64,000 bases of DNA from Leifsonia sp. EB41. Its GTDB lineage: Bacteria > Actinomycetota > Actinomycetes > Actinomycetales > Microbacteriaceae. A program made the position numbers and the translations under genes. Below, in pieces: positions 8,256 through 16,607 of the stretch; position 1 is the first letter of the stretch, and each line of letters opens with the position of its first letter. The stretch is from assembly GCF_041262565.1 (NCBI RefSeq), contig NZ_JBGCCJ010000001.1:744001-808000 (forward strand), given 5' to 3'. Below the pieces are notes generated by a model. The model did no database searches and was not told the origin of the DNA. It saw nothing but the letters and a program-made list of their open reading frames with translations.

Positions 8256-8647
8256 CGGCCGCTCCGATCGTGCGTGCGAGCGGCCTCCGTCGATTCTCGG
8301 GTGCCGGTGGGCTCCTGGGGTCTGGATCGCAGCAGCAGCCAGAGGCCCGGGAGCAGCATCAGTCCGGCGATCGGATATGCGAGGTCCTCGACCGGGACGA
8401 GGCCGACGTGCACGCCGGAGATCGCGGAGGCGGCGTAGGTCATCAGGCCGGCCGCGATCATCAGGTTGTCGAAGACGGCCGTGAGCACCACGAGTACCAC
8501 GCCCGTGACGACGGCGGGGAGGGTCCAGCGCGCGACGAGCCGGGCGCGGTCCGGCGCGCGCACGAGACCGGCGACCAGCACGGCCGCGGCGAGCGCGAGG
8601 AACACGACGCTGAGCAGCGGGTAGGTGCTGAGGACTGGATAAGTCAT
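8252..8647 (-). CDS. crtYf: C50 carotenoid epsilon-cyclase subunit (lycopene cyclase domain)
   Basis: The protein has 131 residues and three or four membrane segments with the lycopene-cyclase-domain landmark FDNLMIAAGLMTY followed by GLVPVEDLAYPI. CrtYe and CrtYf are half-size membrane subunits that together cyclise flavuxanthin to decaprenoxanthin. The ATG overlaps the crtYe stop (ATGA), as expected for subunits made in equal amounts. The assignment to Yf rather than Ye rests on the usual gene order crtI-crtYe-crtYf-crtEb. Confidence 0.85.
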   Translation of the reverse strand: MTYPVLSTYPLLSVVFLALAAAVLVAGLVRAPDRARLVARWTLPAVVTGVVLVVLTAVFDNLMIAAGLMTYAASAISGVHVGLVPVEDLAYPIAGLMLLPGLWLLLRSRPQEPTGTRESTEAARTHDRSGR

Positions 8648-8973
8648 GGGCGCTCCCTCCGGTCGAGCAGCGCGCGCGTCCCGAACAGCAGCACGAGCGT
8701 CAGGTAGCAGAGGAACGCCAGGAAGACCGGCTCCTCCAGCGGGAGCTGGGGCGCGAGTTCGATCCCGGTCATGAAGGGCGACCGGCCGCGGGCGAAGACG
8801 CCGAGCGCGATGCCGAGAACGTCCCAGGCCAGGAAGAAGACCACTCCGGCCGCGAGCACCAGGCCGGCCCTCCGTGCGGCGCCGCCGCGCCAGAAGACCA
8901 GCCGGAACCGGCGGTCGAGCAGCACCAGCGCACCGAGGGCGACCAGCAGGCAGGCGAGGTAGGCGACGCTCAC
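8644..8973 (-). CDS. crtYe: C50 carotenoid epsilon-cyclase subunit (lycopene cyclase domain)
   Basis: The protein has 109 residues and three membrane segments. The motif WDVLGIALGVFARGRSPFMTG and the PLEEPVFLAFLCYLTLV segment are typical of lycopene cyclase half-domains. It acts with CrtYf in the membrane. The start is GTG at 8973, overlapping the crtI stop by 4 bases (GTGA); the in-frame sequence further upstream is the shadow of crtI. Confidence 0.85.
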   Translation of the reverse strand: MSVAYLACLLVALGALVLLDRRFRLVFWRGGAARRAGLVLAAGVVFFLAWDVLGIALGVFARGRSPFMTGIELAPQLPLEEPVFLAFLCYLTLVLLFGTRALLDRRERP

Positions 8974-10601
8974 GGGACGCGCTCCCCGGCACCCACTGGA
9001 CCCGCGGCGGTCGCCGGCCGCAGCGGCTCCGGGAGCGGCGCAGCGGTGTCGTCGCCGCGCAGGCGCTTGAGGACGAGCTCGGCGCTGATCAGGCACATGG
9101 GCAGGCCGATCCCGGGGATCGTCGACGACCCGGCGTAGAGGAGGCCGTCGACCCGCTTCGAGGCGTTCCCCGGACGGAAGAAGGCGCTCTGCCGGAGGGT
9201 GTGCGCGAGTCCGAGCGCTCCGCCCATCCAGGCGTTGTAGTCCTGCGCGAAGTCGTCGGGCCCGACCGTCCGGCGCACGACGATCCGGTCGGCGAGGTCC
9301 GGGATGCCCGCCCAGGCGCCCACCTGTGCGATCGCCGCGTCGACCGTCTTCTCCACGAGCCGGTCACCTGCTCGGTCGACGCCGCCGCGGCCGATCGAGA
9401 CATCGGCGGCGACGGGGACCAGCATGAAGAGGTTCTCCGAGCCCTCCGGCGCGACGCCGGGGTCGGTCGCGCTCGGCTTGCAGACGTAGAGCGACGCGGG
9501 ATCGGGGATGACCGTCCCCCGGCCCCAGCCGCGCCGGGCGCCGTAGATGCGCGCGAAGCCGGCCTCCCAGTCGGTCGTGAAGAACAGGTTGTGATGGGTG
9601 AGCTCGGGGAGCGCGCCACGGACGCCGAGCATCGCGAGCACGGCGCCGGGTCCGGGATCGCGGCGGTCCCAGCTGCGCTCGGGATGGGTGCGCAGCTCCG
9701 GCGGCAGCAGCTCGGTCTCGGTGTGGTGGAGGTCGGCGGCCGAGACCACGACGTCCGCCTCGGCGACACGCGGGCGGCCCGCAGCGTCGACGTACTCGAC
9801 TCCCGTCACGCGCGCACGCCGTGCGCCCGGCTCCGTCCGGATCGCCGTCACCCGCGCCCCGGTCACCAGCTCGGCGCCCGCGGCTTCGGCGAGCGCGGCG
9901 ATCCGCCGGATCAGCTCGGTGAAGCCGCCCAGCGGATAGCGCACGCCGTCGTCGAGGTCGAGGTGGCTCATCAGGTGGTACATGCTGGGCGCCCGGCCGG
10001 GCGAGGTGCCGAGGAAGACCGCGGGGTAGCCGAGGAGCTGGCGCAGCCGGGTGTCGCGCACGAAGCCGGCGGCGTACCGGTCGAGCGGTTCGAGCAGGAG
10101 CCGCGCCAGCCTCCCCGCGCGGCGCAGGACGGCGGGGTCCAGCAGCGGGCCGGGGGTGGCGAACGTCGCGTAGAGGAAGCGGTCGACCGCCAGGCGGTAC
10201 GTCTCGGCCGCGCTCGCCAGGTAGCGGTCGAGGGCGGCGGCGGCGCCGGGCTCCACGCTCTCGAACAGCGCGCGGTTGCCCCGCCCGTCGGCCCGGATGT
10301 CGAGCGGAGCCTCGCCGGACTCCGCGAACAGGCGGTAGCCGGGGTCGAGGGTGACGAGGTCGAGCTGCTCGGCCGCGCTCGTGCCGAGCAGCCGGAAGAA
10401 GTGGTCGAACACCTCCGGCATCAGGTACCAGGACGGCCCGGTGTCGAAGCGGAAGCCGTCCGCCTCCCACAGCCCGGCCCGGCCGCCCAGCGCGTCGTTC
10501 TGTTCGAGGAGGGTGACCCGGCGGCCGTCGCGCGCGAGCAGCGCCGCGGTGGCGAGCCCGGCGATCCCGCCCCCGACGATGACGACGCGATCGGCGGCCA
10601 T
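8970..10601 (-). CDS. crtI: Phytoene desaturase
   Basis: The protein has 543 residues. An N-terminal dinucleotide fold binds FAD (VVIVGGGIAGLATAALLARD, then LLEQNDALGGRAG). The C-terminal carotenoid-oxidase signature includes LYAGSSTIPGIGLPMCLISA. CrtI converts phytoene to lycopene at the membrane. I chose ATG at 10601, which has GGAG six bases upstream; a GTG at 10616 overlapping the crtB stop is the alternative. The length is normal for bacterial CrtI. Confidence 0.92.
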   Translation of the reverse strand: MAADRVVIVGGGIAGLATAALLARDGRRVTLLEQNDALGGRAGLWEADGFRFDTGPSWYLMPEVFDHFFRLLGTSAAEQLDLVTLDPGYRLFAESGEAPLDIRADGRGNRALFESVEPGAAAALDRYLASAAETYRLAVDRFLYATFATPGPLLDPAVLRRAGRLARLLLEPLDRYAAGFVRDTRLRQLLGYPAVFLGTSPGRAPSMYHLMSHLDLDDGVRYPLGGFTELIRRIAALAEAAGAELVTGARVTAIRTEPGARRARVTGVEYVDAAGRPRVAEADVVVSAADLHHTETELLPPELRTHPERSWDRRDPGPGAVLAMLGVRGALPELTHHNLFFTTDWEAGFARIYGARRGWGRGTVIPDPASLYVCKPSATDPGVAPEGSENLFMLVPVAADVSIGRGGVDRAGDRLVEKTVDAAIAQVGAWAGIPDLADRIVVRRTVGPDDFAQDYNAWMGGALGLAHTLRQSAFFRPGNASKRVDGLLYAGSSTIPGIGLPMCLISAELVLKRLRGDDTAAPLPEPLRPATAAGPVGAGERVP

Positions 10602-10612
10602 CTGCCGCTCCG

Positions 10613-11536
10613 TCACCGCAGGGACCCGGTGGAGGCGCGCAGCAGGATCGCGAGCTTGACGCCGTTCGGCACCCGCACCCGGCGGACCAGCAGCTCGGAG
10701 GCCGGGGTCCGCCGGATCCGGTCGCTCAGCTCGGAGAACAGCCCGTGGGCGGCGGCGATCGCGCGCCGGCAGTTCTCGGGCAGCTCCGGGATGGCGTCGG
10801 CGGCGGCGCCCAGGTCGCAGTCGATGTCCACGACGAGCGCGAGCTTCTGCCGCTCGGTGAGCCGCGCCGGGTCGATGCCGGGGAAGTAGCTGCGGCCGAG
10901 CTCGGCGTAGTCGACGGCGAGGTCGCGCAGGAAGTTGATCTTCTGGAACGCCGCACCGAGCCGTCGCGCTCCCGCCTCCAGCCGGCGCCGGGTCGGGTCC
11001 GGCACAGGCGAGTCGGCGAGGAAGACGGCGAGGCACATCAGCCCGACGACCTCCGCGGAGCCGTAGACGTAGGCGCTGAGCTCGTCCGCGGTGAAGTCCA
11101 CCGGGTCGAGGTCGCGGCGCATGGAGGCGAAGAACGGCCGGGTCAGCTCGGCGCCGAAGCCGGCCGACCGCGCCGTGCGGGCGAAGGCGTGCACGACGAC
11201 GTTGGCGCTGTAGCCGGTGCGCAGCGCCTGCTCGGTGTCGTCCTCCAGCGCGCCGAGCACCTCCCTGATCTGGTCCCCGGTCAGGCCGGCCTCCGCCGCG
11301 GCCCCGTCCACGATCTCGTCGGCCACCCGGACGAGCGCGTAGACGTCCTCGACCCGGGGACGGACGGACGGCGACAGCAGCCGCGTCGCCATCCCGAACG
11401 AGGTGGAGTACTCGTGGATGATCGTGGCGGCGCTGCGGTGCGCTGCCCGGCCATACAGCGTCAGGTCGGTGTCGGAGACAGGGGCGGAGGACCCCTCTGG
11501 GGAGGTCTCCGACGCCGACGGCTCTGTACGCGTCAT
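10613..11536 (-). CDS. crtB: Phytoene synthase
   Basis: The protein has 307 residues of the squalene/phytoene synthase fold. The first Asp-rich motif is ADEIVDG and the second is LRDLAVDYAELGRSYFPG, both needed to bind the two geranylgeranyl diphosphates through magnesium. It condenses two GGPP to phytoene. The ATG at 11536 overlaps the crtE stop (ATGA). A short acidic N-terminus precedes the domain. Confidence 0.92.
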   Translation of the reverse strand: MTRTEPSASETSPEGSSAPVSDTDLTLYGRAAHRSAATIIHEYSTSFGMATRLLSPSVRPRVEDVYALVRVADEIVDGAAAEAGLTGDQIREVLGALEDDTEQALRTGYSANVVVHAFARTARSAGFGAELTRPFFASMRRDLDPVDFTADELSAYVYGSAEVVGLMCLAVFLADSPVPDPTRRRLEAGARRLGAAFQKINFLRDLAVDYAELGRSYFPGIDPARLTERQKLALVVDIDCDLGAAADAIPELPENCRRAIAAAHGLFSELSDRIRRTPASELLVRRVRVPNGVKLAILLRASTGSLR

Positions 11537-12661
11537 GCCGTCCTCCCGACGCAGCCGAGGGCGACGCGGGTCAGCGTCGCGGCGAGCGCGGACGGCAGCA
11601 GTGGAGTGTCCAGGGCGGCGACCGCCCCGGCCACGTGGTCGGCCAGCAGACGCTCGGCGAAGGCGCGCGCTCCGCAGCGCTCGAGGCCGGCGGCGAGCTC
11701 CGCCGTCTCGTCGGGGCCGAGGTCGTCCCGCCCGAAGAGCGGCTCCAGGTCGGGCCACTGCGCCGTGCCGCGGGCGAAGGCGATGAGCGTCGTCTCCTTG
11801 CCCTGCCGGAGGTCGCCGACCGCGGTCTTGCCCGTCACGCTCTCGTCGCCGTACACCCCGAGCAGGTCGTCGCCGAGCTGGAAGGCGACGCCGACGAGCC
11901 GGCCGTAGCCGGCGAGCAGCTCCACGACCTCGTCGTCCGCGCCCGCGAGGAGGGCGCCCGCGGCGAGCGGCCCGGACACCGAGTATTCCGCGCGTCTTGT
12001 ACGCGGTCATCGCGAGGACATCGGGCAGCCCGCTCGCGGACATCCCGGTGGCCAGCCCGACATCGGCCAGCTCGCCGGCGGCGGTGACGAAGACGGACCG
12101 GTCGACGAGGTCGAGCAGCCGCGAGCGGGTGGCCTCCTCGACACTCAGCCGCGCGACGCGCTGGGCGGCGGCGTGCAGCAACAGGTCGCCGGCGAGGATG
12201 GCCGCCGACTCGCCCCAGAGCCGGGCGCGGGGAAACCCGGCTCCCCGGAAGAGGGCGTCGGCGCTGAACTCGCCGGCGACGTTCGGACGACCGCGACGAA
12301 CCGTGTCGCCGTCGATCACGTCGTCGTGCAGCAGGAAGGCGGTGTGCAGGAGCTCGAACGCGAGCGCGGTCTGGACGGCGGAGGTGCGATCCTCCGCCTC
12401 GCGGCAGCCGAAGCCGGCCAGGCCGTGGAACGCCGACAGCACCAGCCGGGGCCGGAGCCTCTTGCCGCCGCCGGCGGACTCCCCCACGGCCTGCCACAGG
12501 CGGGTGTACTCCTCGCCGTAGGTCGCGGCGTCGCGCTCGCGGGCGTGGAAGAAAGCGGTCAGCTCGCTCTCGACGGACTGCAGGTCCTCGTCGACGGGGT
12601 CGGGGGCCGGGACCTCCGCGACACTGGGTTGCTCCGTGAGTTCCGGGCGAAGCTGGGTCAT
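11533..12661 (-). pseudogene. crtE: Geranylgeranyl diphosphate synthase, frameshifted by one extra base
   Basis: The first part (12661 to about 11993) has the family start, a strong AAGGAGG ribosome site and the first Asp-rich motif LLHDDVIDGD. The frame then breaks. After MTAYKT the sequence reads ACG C GCG GAA TAC on the minus strand; removing one C near 11992 restores KTAEYSVSGPL and joins the second frame. That frame contains the second Asp-rich motif (QLGDDLLGVYGD) and ends at 11533. As written, the main product would lose the second metal site. Either a sequencing error or a real lesion that would cut carotenoid precursor supply. It is the first gene of the crt operon. Confidence 0.85.
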
Positions 12662-12685
12662 TTCGACCCTCCTTTACCTAGCCTG

Positions 12686-12698
12686 GTTAGCAAATAAC
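12686..12698. promoter_or_regulatory. Candidate CrtR operator (GTTA-N5-TAAC)
   Basis: A 13-bp inverted repeat, GTTA GCAAA TAAC, lies in the 74-bp gap between divergent crtE and the MarR gene. A partial repeat of TTAGCA follows at 12700. MarR regulators commonly bind short palindromes overlapping the promoters they share with a divergent target. The site is seen directly; binding is inferred. Confidence 0.4.
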
Positions 12699-12735
12699 TT
12701 AGCACGCTTCTTACGAGGGGCAATAGGATGTGCGC

Positions 12736-13293
12736 ATGAGTTCCAAGGAGGACGCCCGGCGCATCTCCGGGTCCCTGATCGACCCGCGCGTCATCGACCC
12801 GCGGCAGGAGCTCGTGCGCCACGACGACCTGAGCGACGAGGAGCTGCAGGAGGTCATCGGCGTCCTCGACGCCGTCCGCGGCTGGCGGGAGGCCGAGCAG
12901 CGCCTCAGCTTCGAGTCCCGCACCGCCATGCAGCTCAACGAGACCGACATGAAGGCGCTTCGCTACATCATCGCGTCCATGAACGCCAACGTGGCGGTGA
13001 CCGCGGGCGCCCTCGCCGAGCACCTGCACATCTCGACCGCCTCCGTCACCAAGCTGCTCGACCGGCTCGAGCGCGCCGGTCACATCGTCCGCAAGCCGCA
13101 CCCCACCGACCGCCGCGCCGTCACGGTCGAGATCACCCTGGAGACCCACCGCCAGGTGCGCCGCACGATGGGACTGCAGCACGCCCGGCGATTCGAGGTC
13201 GCCCGGGCGCTCAGCCCCGAGGAGCGCGCGGTCGTGACGCGGTTCCTCCACGACCTGAGCGCCACGACGCTGGTCACGGCTCCGCCGGAGTGA
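12736..13293 (+). CDS. crtR: MarR-family regulator, probable CrtR-type repressor of the carotenoid operon
   Basis: The protein has 185 residues. The winged helix spans about residues 75-135 (AGALAEHLHISTASVTKLLD, then a wing with HPTDRRAVTVEIT). The gene is divergent from crtE across 74 bases, the same layout as crtR and crtE in C. glutamicum, where CrtR represses the crt operon and responds to geranylgeranyl diphosphate. I chose ATG at 12736 with AGGA upstream; a GTG at 12730 is possible. The 3' end overlaps the next convergent gene by 20 bases. Confidence 0.8.
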   Translation: MSSKEDARRISGSLIDPRVIDPRQELVRHDDLSDEELQEVIGVLDAVRGWREAEQRLSFESRTAMQLNETDMKALRYIIASMNANVAVTAGALAEHLHISTASVTKLLDRLERAGHIVRKPHPTDRRAVTVEITLETHRQVRRTMGLQHARRFEVARALSPEERAVVTRFLHDLSATTLVTAPPE

Positions 13294-14776
13294 CACCTTC
13301 CGCAGGCCCGGAACGCGACGCCCGCTCGGCCTCCACGACGATCCGCTCGGCCATCCCGGCGAAGATGATCCCGTGGAACGGCAGGATCGCCAGCCAGTAC
13401 AGGCGGCCGGCGAGCCCCTGCGGGAAGAACACGGCGCGCTGGCGGTAGCGGGACCCCGCCCCGTCCGGCGTGACGCCCAGCTCCAGCCAGGCGCGGCCGG
13501 GCACCCGCATCTCGGCGCGCAACCGCAGCGCCGAGCCGCGCTCGATGGCCTCCACGCGCCACCAGTCGAGGGCGTCGCCGGTCTGCAAACGGTCGGCGTC
13601 GCGCCGGCCGCGGCGGAGGCCGACGCCGCCGGCCAGCTTGTCCAGCCAGCCGCGCAGCGCCCAGGCGAGGGGGAAGGAGTACCAGCCGCGGTCGCCGCCG
13701 ATCCCCTCGATCACTCGCCAGACCTCCGCGGGCGGCGCCGTGCTGGTCCGTTCGCGCACGTCGGTGTAGACGGTGTGGCCCGTCCAGTCCGGGTCGGTCG
13801 GCAGCGGGTCGCTGGGCGCGCCGGACACCGAGGCGTCCTGCCAGCTCGTCTCGACGGTCCCGGCGCGCAGCCGCGCCAGTGCCAGGCGCACGGACGCGCG
13901 GTAGCCGGTGAGGCCGCCCTCCGGCGGCGGGATGACGGCGTCGATGTCGTGCTCCCGCATCACGCAGTCGTACTGCAGCGACTCGATGATCGGCACGGCG
14001 AGCGCCCGCGGGATCGGCGTGACCAGGTTCACCCACTGCGACGCCAGCCACGGGGTGAACACCGGTAGCGACGCGATCGGCCGCTGCCGCAGCCCGGCCT
14101 CCAGCGCGTAGCCGTTCATCATCTGCCCGTAGCGGAGGATGTCGGGGCCGCCGATGTCGAAGGCGCGGGACACCTCCGGCGGGAGCTCGGCGGCCGCCAG
14201 CAGGTAGTGCAGCACGTCGCGCACCGCGATCGGCTGGATGCGGTTGCGCACCCACCGCGGCGCGGGCATGTACGGGAGGACGTCGGTGAGCTGCCGGATC
14301 ATCTCGAACGACGCCGAGCCGGAGCCGATGACGACCCCGGCCTGCAGCACGACCGTCGGCACACCGGAGTCCAGGAGGATGCGGCCGACGGCGACGCGTG
14401 AGCGCAGGTGCCGCGAGAGCGGGCCGTCCGGGTGCAGCGCGCCGAGGTAGACGATCCGGCTCACGCCCGCCGCCGTCGACGCCTCGGCGACGGAGCGCGC
14501 AGCGTCCGCCTCCTCCTCGTCGAAATCGCCGGTCGCGCGCATGGAGTGCACGAGGTAGTAGACGGTGTCGACCCCGCGCACGGCCTCCTCGACCGACGCA
14601 CGGTCGTGCAGGTCGCCCTTCGCCACCTCCACGTCGTGCGCCCAGGGCACGTCGGTGAGCTTGAGCGGCGACCGCACCAGCACCCGAACGCGGAAGCCGC
14701 GCTCCAGGAGGCGGGGCACCAGCCGGCCGCCGATGTAGCCGGTGGCGCCGGTGACGAGGACGCGTCGAGGTTCCAC
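13274..14776 (-). CDS. NAD(P)-binding epimerase-like protein with C-terminal DUF2867-like domain
   Basis: The protein has 500 residues. Residues 1-300 form an extended short-chain dehydrogenase fold: VLVTGATGYIGGRLVPRLLE binds the nucleotide, followed by VYYLVHSMRATGDFDEEEAD and VYLGAL. The remaining 190 residues resemble the DUF2867 lipid-binding-like domain (WYSFPLAWALRGWLDKL, FFPQGLAGRLYWLAILPFH). The same fusion is common in actinobacteria, substrate unknown. GTG at 14776 is the first start codon at the fold boundary. It is convergent with crtR and not clearly part of carotenoid synthesis. Confidence 0.8.
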   Translation of the reverse strand: MEPRRVLVTGATGYIGGRLVPRLLERGFRVRVLVRSPLKLTDVPWAHDVEVAKGDLHDRASVEEAVRGVDTVYYLVHSMRATGDFDEEEADAARSVAEASTAAGVSRIVYLGALHPDGPLSRHLRSRVAVGRILLDSGVPTVVLQAGVVIGSGSASFEMIRQLTDVLPYMPAPRWVRNRIQPIAVRDVLHYLLAAAELPPEVSRAFDIGGPDILRYGQMMNGYALEAGLRQRPIASLPVFTPWLASQWVNLVTPIPRALAVPIIESLQYDCVMREHDIDAVIPPPEGGLTGYRASVRLALARLRAGTVETSWQDASVSGAPSDPLPTDPDWTGHTVYTDVRERTSTAPPAEVWRVIEGIGGDRGWYSFPLAWALRGWLDKLAGGVGLRRGRRDADRLQTGDALDWWRVEAIERGSALRLRAEMRVPGRAWLELGVTPDGAGSRYRQRAVFFPQGLAGRLYWLAILPFHGIIFAGMAERIVVEAERASRSGPAEGVTPAEP

Positions 14777-14869
14777 CGTGCGACCATACCCCCGGCGCAC
14801 GGAAAAGCCGCGGGACAGTTTCCTCGCGCCGAATGCGTGCATTCACCGGGATTCAGGTACGGTTTTCGC

Positions 14870-15211
14870 ATGGGCAAGCTCGTTTACGGCGGTTCGACAG
14901 AGATCGGATTCGAGGACAGGGTCCTCGCACACCTGCAGATCGTGGTCGGGCTGAAGCTGCGGCGGAAAGAGGGCTTCTTCTTCTCCTGGCGCGACGAGCA
15001 GGGCGTCGGCGACGGCCGCAGCGCCATCTGGGTCGACCCGGCCATCCCGCTTCTCTTCCGCTACAGCGGCGGACGGCCGCCGACGATCAACAAGAAGTGG
15101 CTGGAGGCGCTCACCCTGTCCTCCAACAGCGCCCAGGGCCTCCAGCTCACCGAGGAGATCGGCGCGCTCGGCGCCGACGAAGTCAACGCCGACTCGCCTC
15201 CCGGACGCTGA
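14870..15211 (+). CDS. Small conserved Microbacteriaceae protein (DUF7882-like)
   Basis: The protein has 113 residues. It starts MGKLVYGGSTEIGFEDRVLA and continues with an LRRKEGFFFSW segment and IWVDPAIPLLFRYSGGRPP. I recall this start and layout from a small protein family common in Microbacteriaceae, now listed as DUF7882; no function is known. The family name is from memory and should be checked. ATG at 14870 is the only natural start. The gene stands alone, divergent from the epimerase-like gene. Confidence 0.75.
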   Translation: MGKLVYGGSTEIGFEDRVLAHLQIVVGLKLRRKEGFFFSWRDEQGVGDGRSAIWVDPAIPLLFRYSGGRPPTINKKWLEALTLSSNSAQGLQLTEEIGALGADEVNADSPPGR

Positions 15212-15283
15212 TCCGGCAAGGCTTGATCGTCTCCCAGCCCACGCCTAGTGTTGGGCGTGAACATGGCAGATGGGAGGCGCGCC

Positions 15284-15466
15284 ATGGCATCGGAATCAGA
15301 AGACCCGCTCGTCGCTGCCGCTCCGGCGGAGGCGCCCGTGGCGGAGACCGTCGCCGCCCCCGCGGACGCGGAGGCCGGTGCGGATGAGGCCGCTCCCGGG
15401 GATCGCCCCGGGGACATCCCGTTCGACGAGGCGGTCGCAATCAACGAGAACCCCGAGCTCGGCTGA
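15284..15466 (+). CDS. Small acidic Ala-rich hypothetical protein
   Basis: An open frame of 60 residues, very rich in Ala, Glu, Asp and Pro, with no hydrophobic segment and no recognised domain. A strong ribosome site (GGGAGG) lies 7 bases before the ATG, and a hairpin overlaps its stop, which together support a real gene. In-frame starts upstream at 15248 are possible but lack such a site. Function unknown. Confidence 0.5.
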   Translation: MASESEDPLVAAAPAEAPVAETVAAPADAEAGADEAAPGDRPGDIPFDEAVAINENPELG

Positions 15467-15477
15467 GCCCGGGGTTC
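15448..15477. terminator. Hairpin at the end of the small acidic gene
   Basis: GAACCCCG (15448-15455) pairs with CGGGGTTC (15470-15477), with an inner GCTC/GAGC pairing. It lies between the small gene and the convergent sigma factor gene and could stop transcription from both sides. There is no long T tract. Confidence 0.55.
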
Positions 15478-15504
15478 CCCTGGTCTTCGTGCTGCGCCGA
15501 CGGC

Positions 15505-16416
15505 TCAGCGCAGGTATTCGAGCAGCTCCGGGCTGCGCAGGCGCTTGAGGCTGCGGGTCTCGAGCTGGCGCACGCGCTCGCGGGTGATGCCGTAGACCGC
15601 GCCGACCTCGTCGAGGGTCATCGGCTTCTGGCCGTCGAGCCCGAAGCGCATCCGGACGACCTTGGCGTCGCGCGGCGGCAGCTCGCGCAGGCGGTCCTCG
15701 AGGTCGCGGTGGCGGAACTCGACCTCCACCGACTCCGACGGGCCGGGGGCGTCGCCGTCCTCGATCAGGTCGCCGAGCTCAGCGCCTTCGTTCTCGCCGA
15801 CCGGGACAGCCAGCGACACGGTCTCGGAGTCGCTCATCCGCAGCTTGTGCACCTCGGCCGGGGTCAGGTTGGCGGCCTCCGCCATCTCCTCCAGCGTGGG
15901 CGTGCGGCCCAGCTCGCCGCCGAGGTCGCGGCGGATGCGGTCCAGCTTGTCGATCTTCTCCACCGTGTGCACCGGGATGCGGATCAGGCGGGCGGTGTCG
16001 GCGATGCCGCGCAGGATCGACTGGCGGATCCACCAGGTGGCGTAGGTGGAGAACTTGTTGCCGGTGCGGTAGTCGAACTTCTCGACCGCGCGCACCAGGC
16101 CGAGGTTGCCCTCCTGGATCAGGTCCATCACCGCGAGGCCACGGCCGGCGTAGCGCTTGGCGATGCTGACGACGAGGCGGAGGTTCGCCTCGATGAAGCG
16201 CTCGAAGGCGCGCTTGCCGTCGTCGGCCAGATACTGCAGCTCGCGCTTGTCGCGCGGGGTCAGTCCGGGGCGCGTGGCGAGACGTTCGCCGGCGAGGACG
16301 CCGATCTCGATCCGCTTGGCCAGAGAGACTTCCTCGTCCGCCGTCAGCAGGCGGGTCCTTCCGATGGAATTGAGGTAGTCCCGGACTGGATCATTGGTCA
16401 CTTCGAGCGTCGTCAT
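15505..16416 (-). CDS. sigB: RNA polymerase sigma-70 factor, group 2 (SigB/RpoD-like)
   Basis: The protein has 303 residues with regions 1.2, 2, 3 and 4 but no region 1.1. Visible landmarks are DPVRDYLNSIGRTRLLTADE (1.2), FIEANLRLVVSIAKRYAGRG and DLIQEGNLGLVRAVEKFDYR (2.1-2.2), KFSTYATWWIRQSI (2.3-2.4) and the region 4 helix-turn-helix TLDEVGAVYGITRERVRQLE. The size fits a primary-like factor of the SigB type. ATG at 16416 begins the conserved part; an upstream in-frame extension is less likely. The long leader and a TTGACA promoter at 16539-16567 suggest separate control. Confidence 0.88.
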   Translation of the reverse strand: MTTLEVTNDPVRDYLNSIGRTRLLTADEEVSLAKRIEIGVLAGERLATRPGLTPRDKRELQYLADDGKRAFERFIEANLRLVVSIAKRYAGRGLAVMDLIQEGNLGLVRAVEKFDYRTGNKFSTYATWWIRQSILRGIADTARLIRIPVHTVEKIDKLDRIRRDLGGELGRTPTLEEMAEAANLTPAEVHKLRMSDSETVSLAVPVGENEGAELGDLIEDGDAPGPSESVEVEFRHRDLEDRLRELPPRDAKVVRMRFGLDGQKPMTLDEVGAVYGITRERVRQLETRSLKRLRSPELLEYLR

Positions 16417-16538
16417 CGTGTCATCCCATTCCCTCGTGCGCAGGTGTTTCTGCCTCGATTCGTGGGTACAGGCAATCAGAATGCTCACGCCCCCAACAAG
16501 GGGTTGACAACGGTGGTAGGGGTCGCTAGGCGTGTCGC

Positions 16539-16567
16539 TTGCTAAGGCGCAATATCTAGCTTGTCAA
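16539..16567 (-). promoter_or_regulatory. Likely promoter of the sigma factor gene
   Basis: On the minus strand a perfect TTGACA (16567-16562) is followed after 17 bases by TAGCAA (16544-16539). It lies about 120 bases upstream of the start codon, so the leader would be about 115 bases long. A second TTGACA faces the other way at 16504-16509 without a good partner element. Confidence 0.5.
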
Positions 16568-16607
16568 GGGCCTTTCGCTGAAAAGCGCCGCTCGTACTGT
16601 CCTGCAC

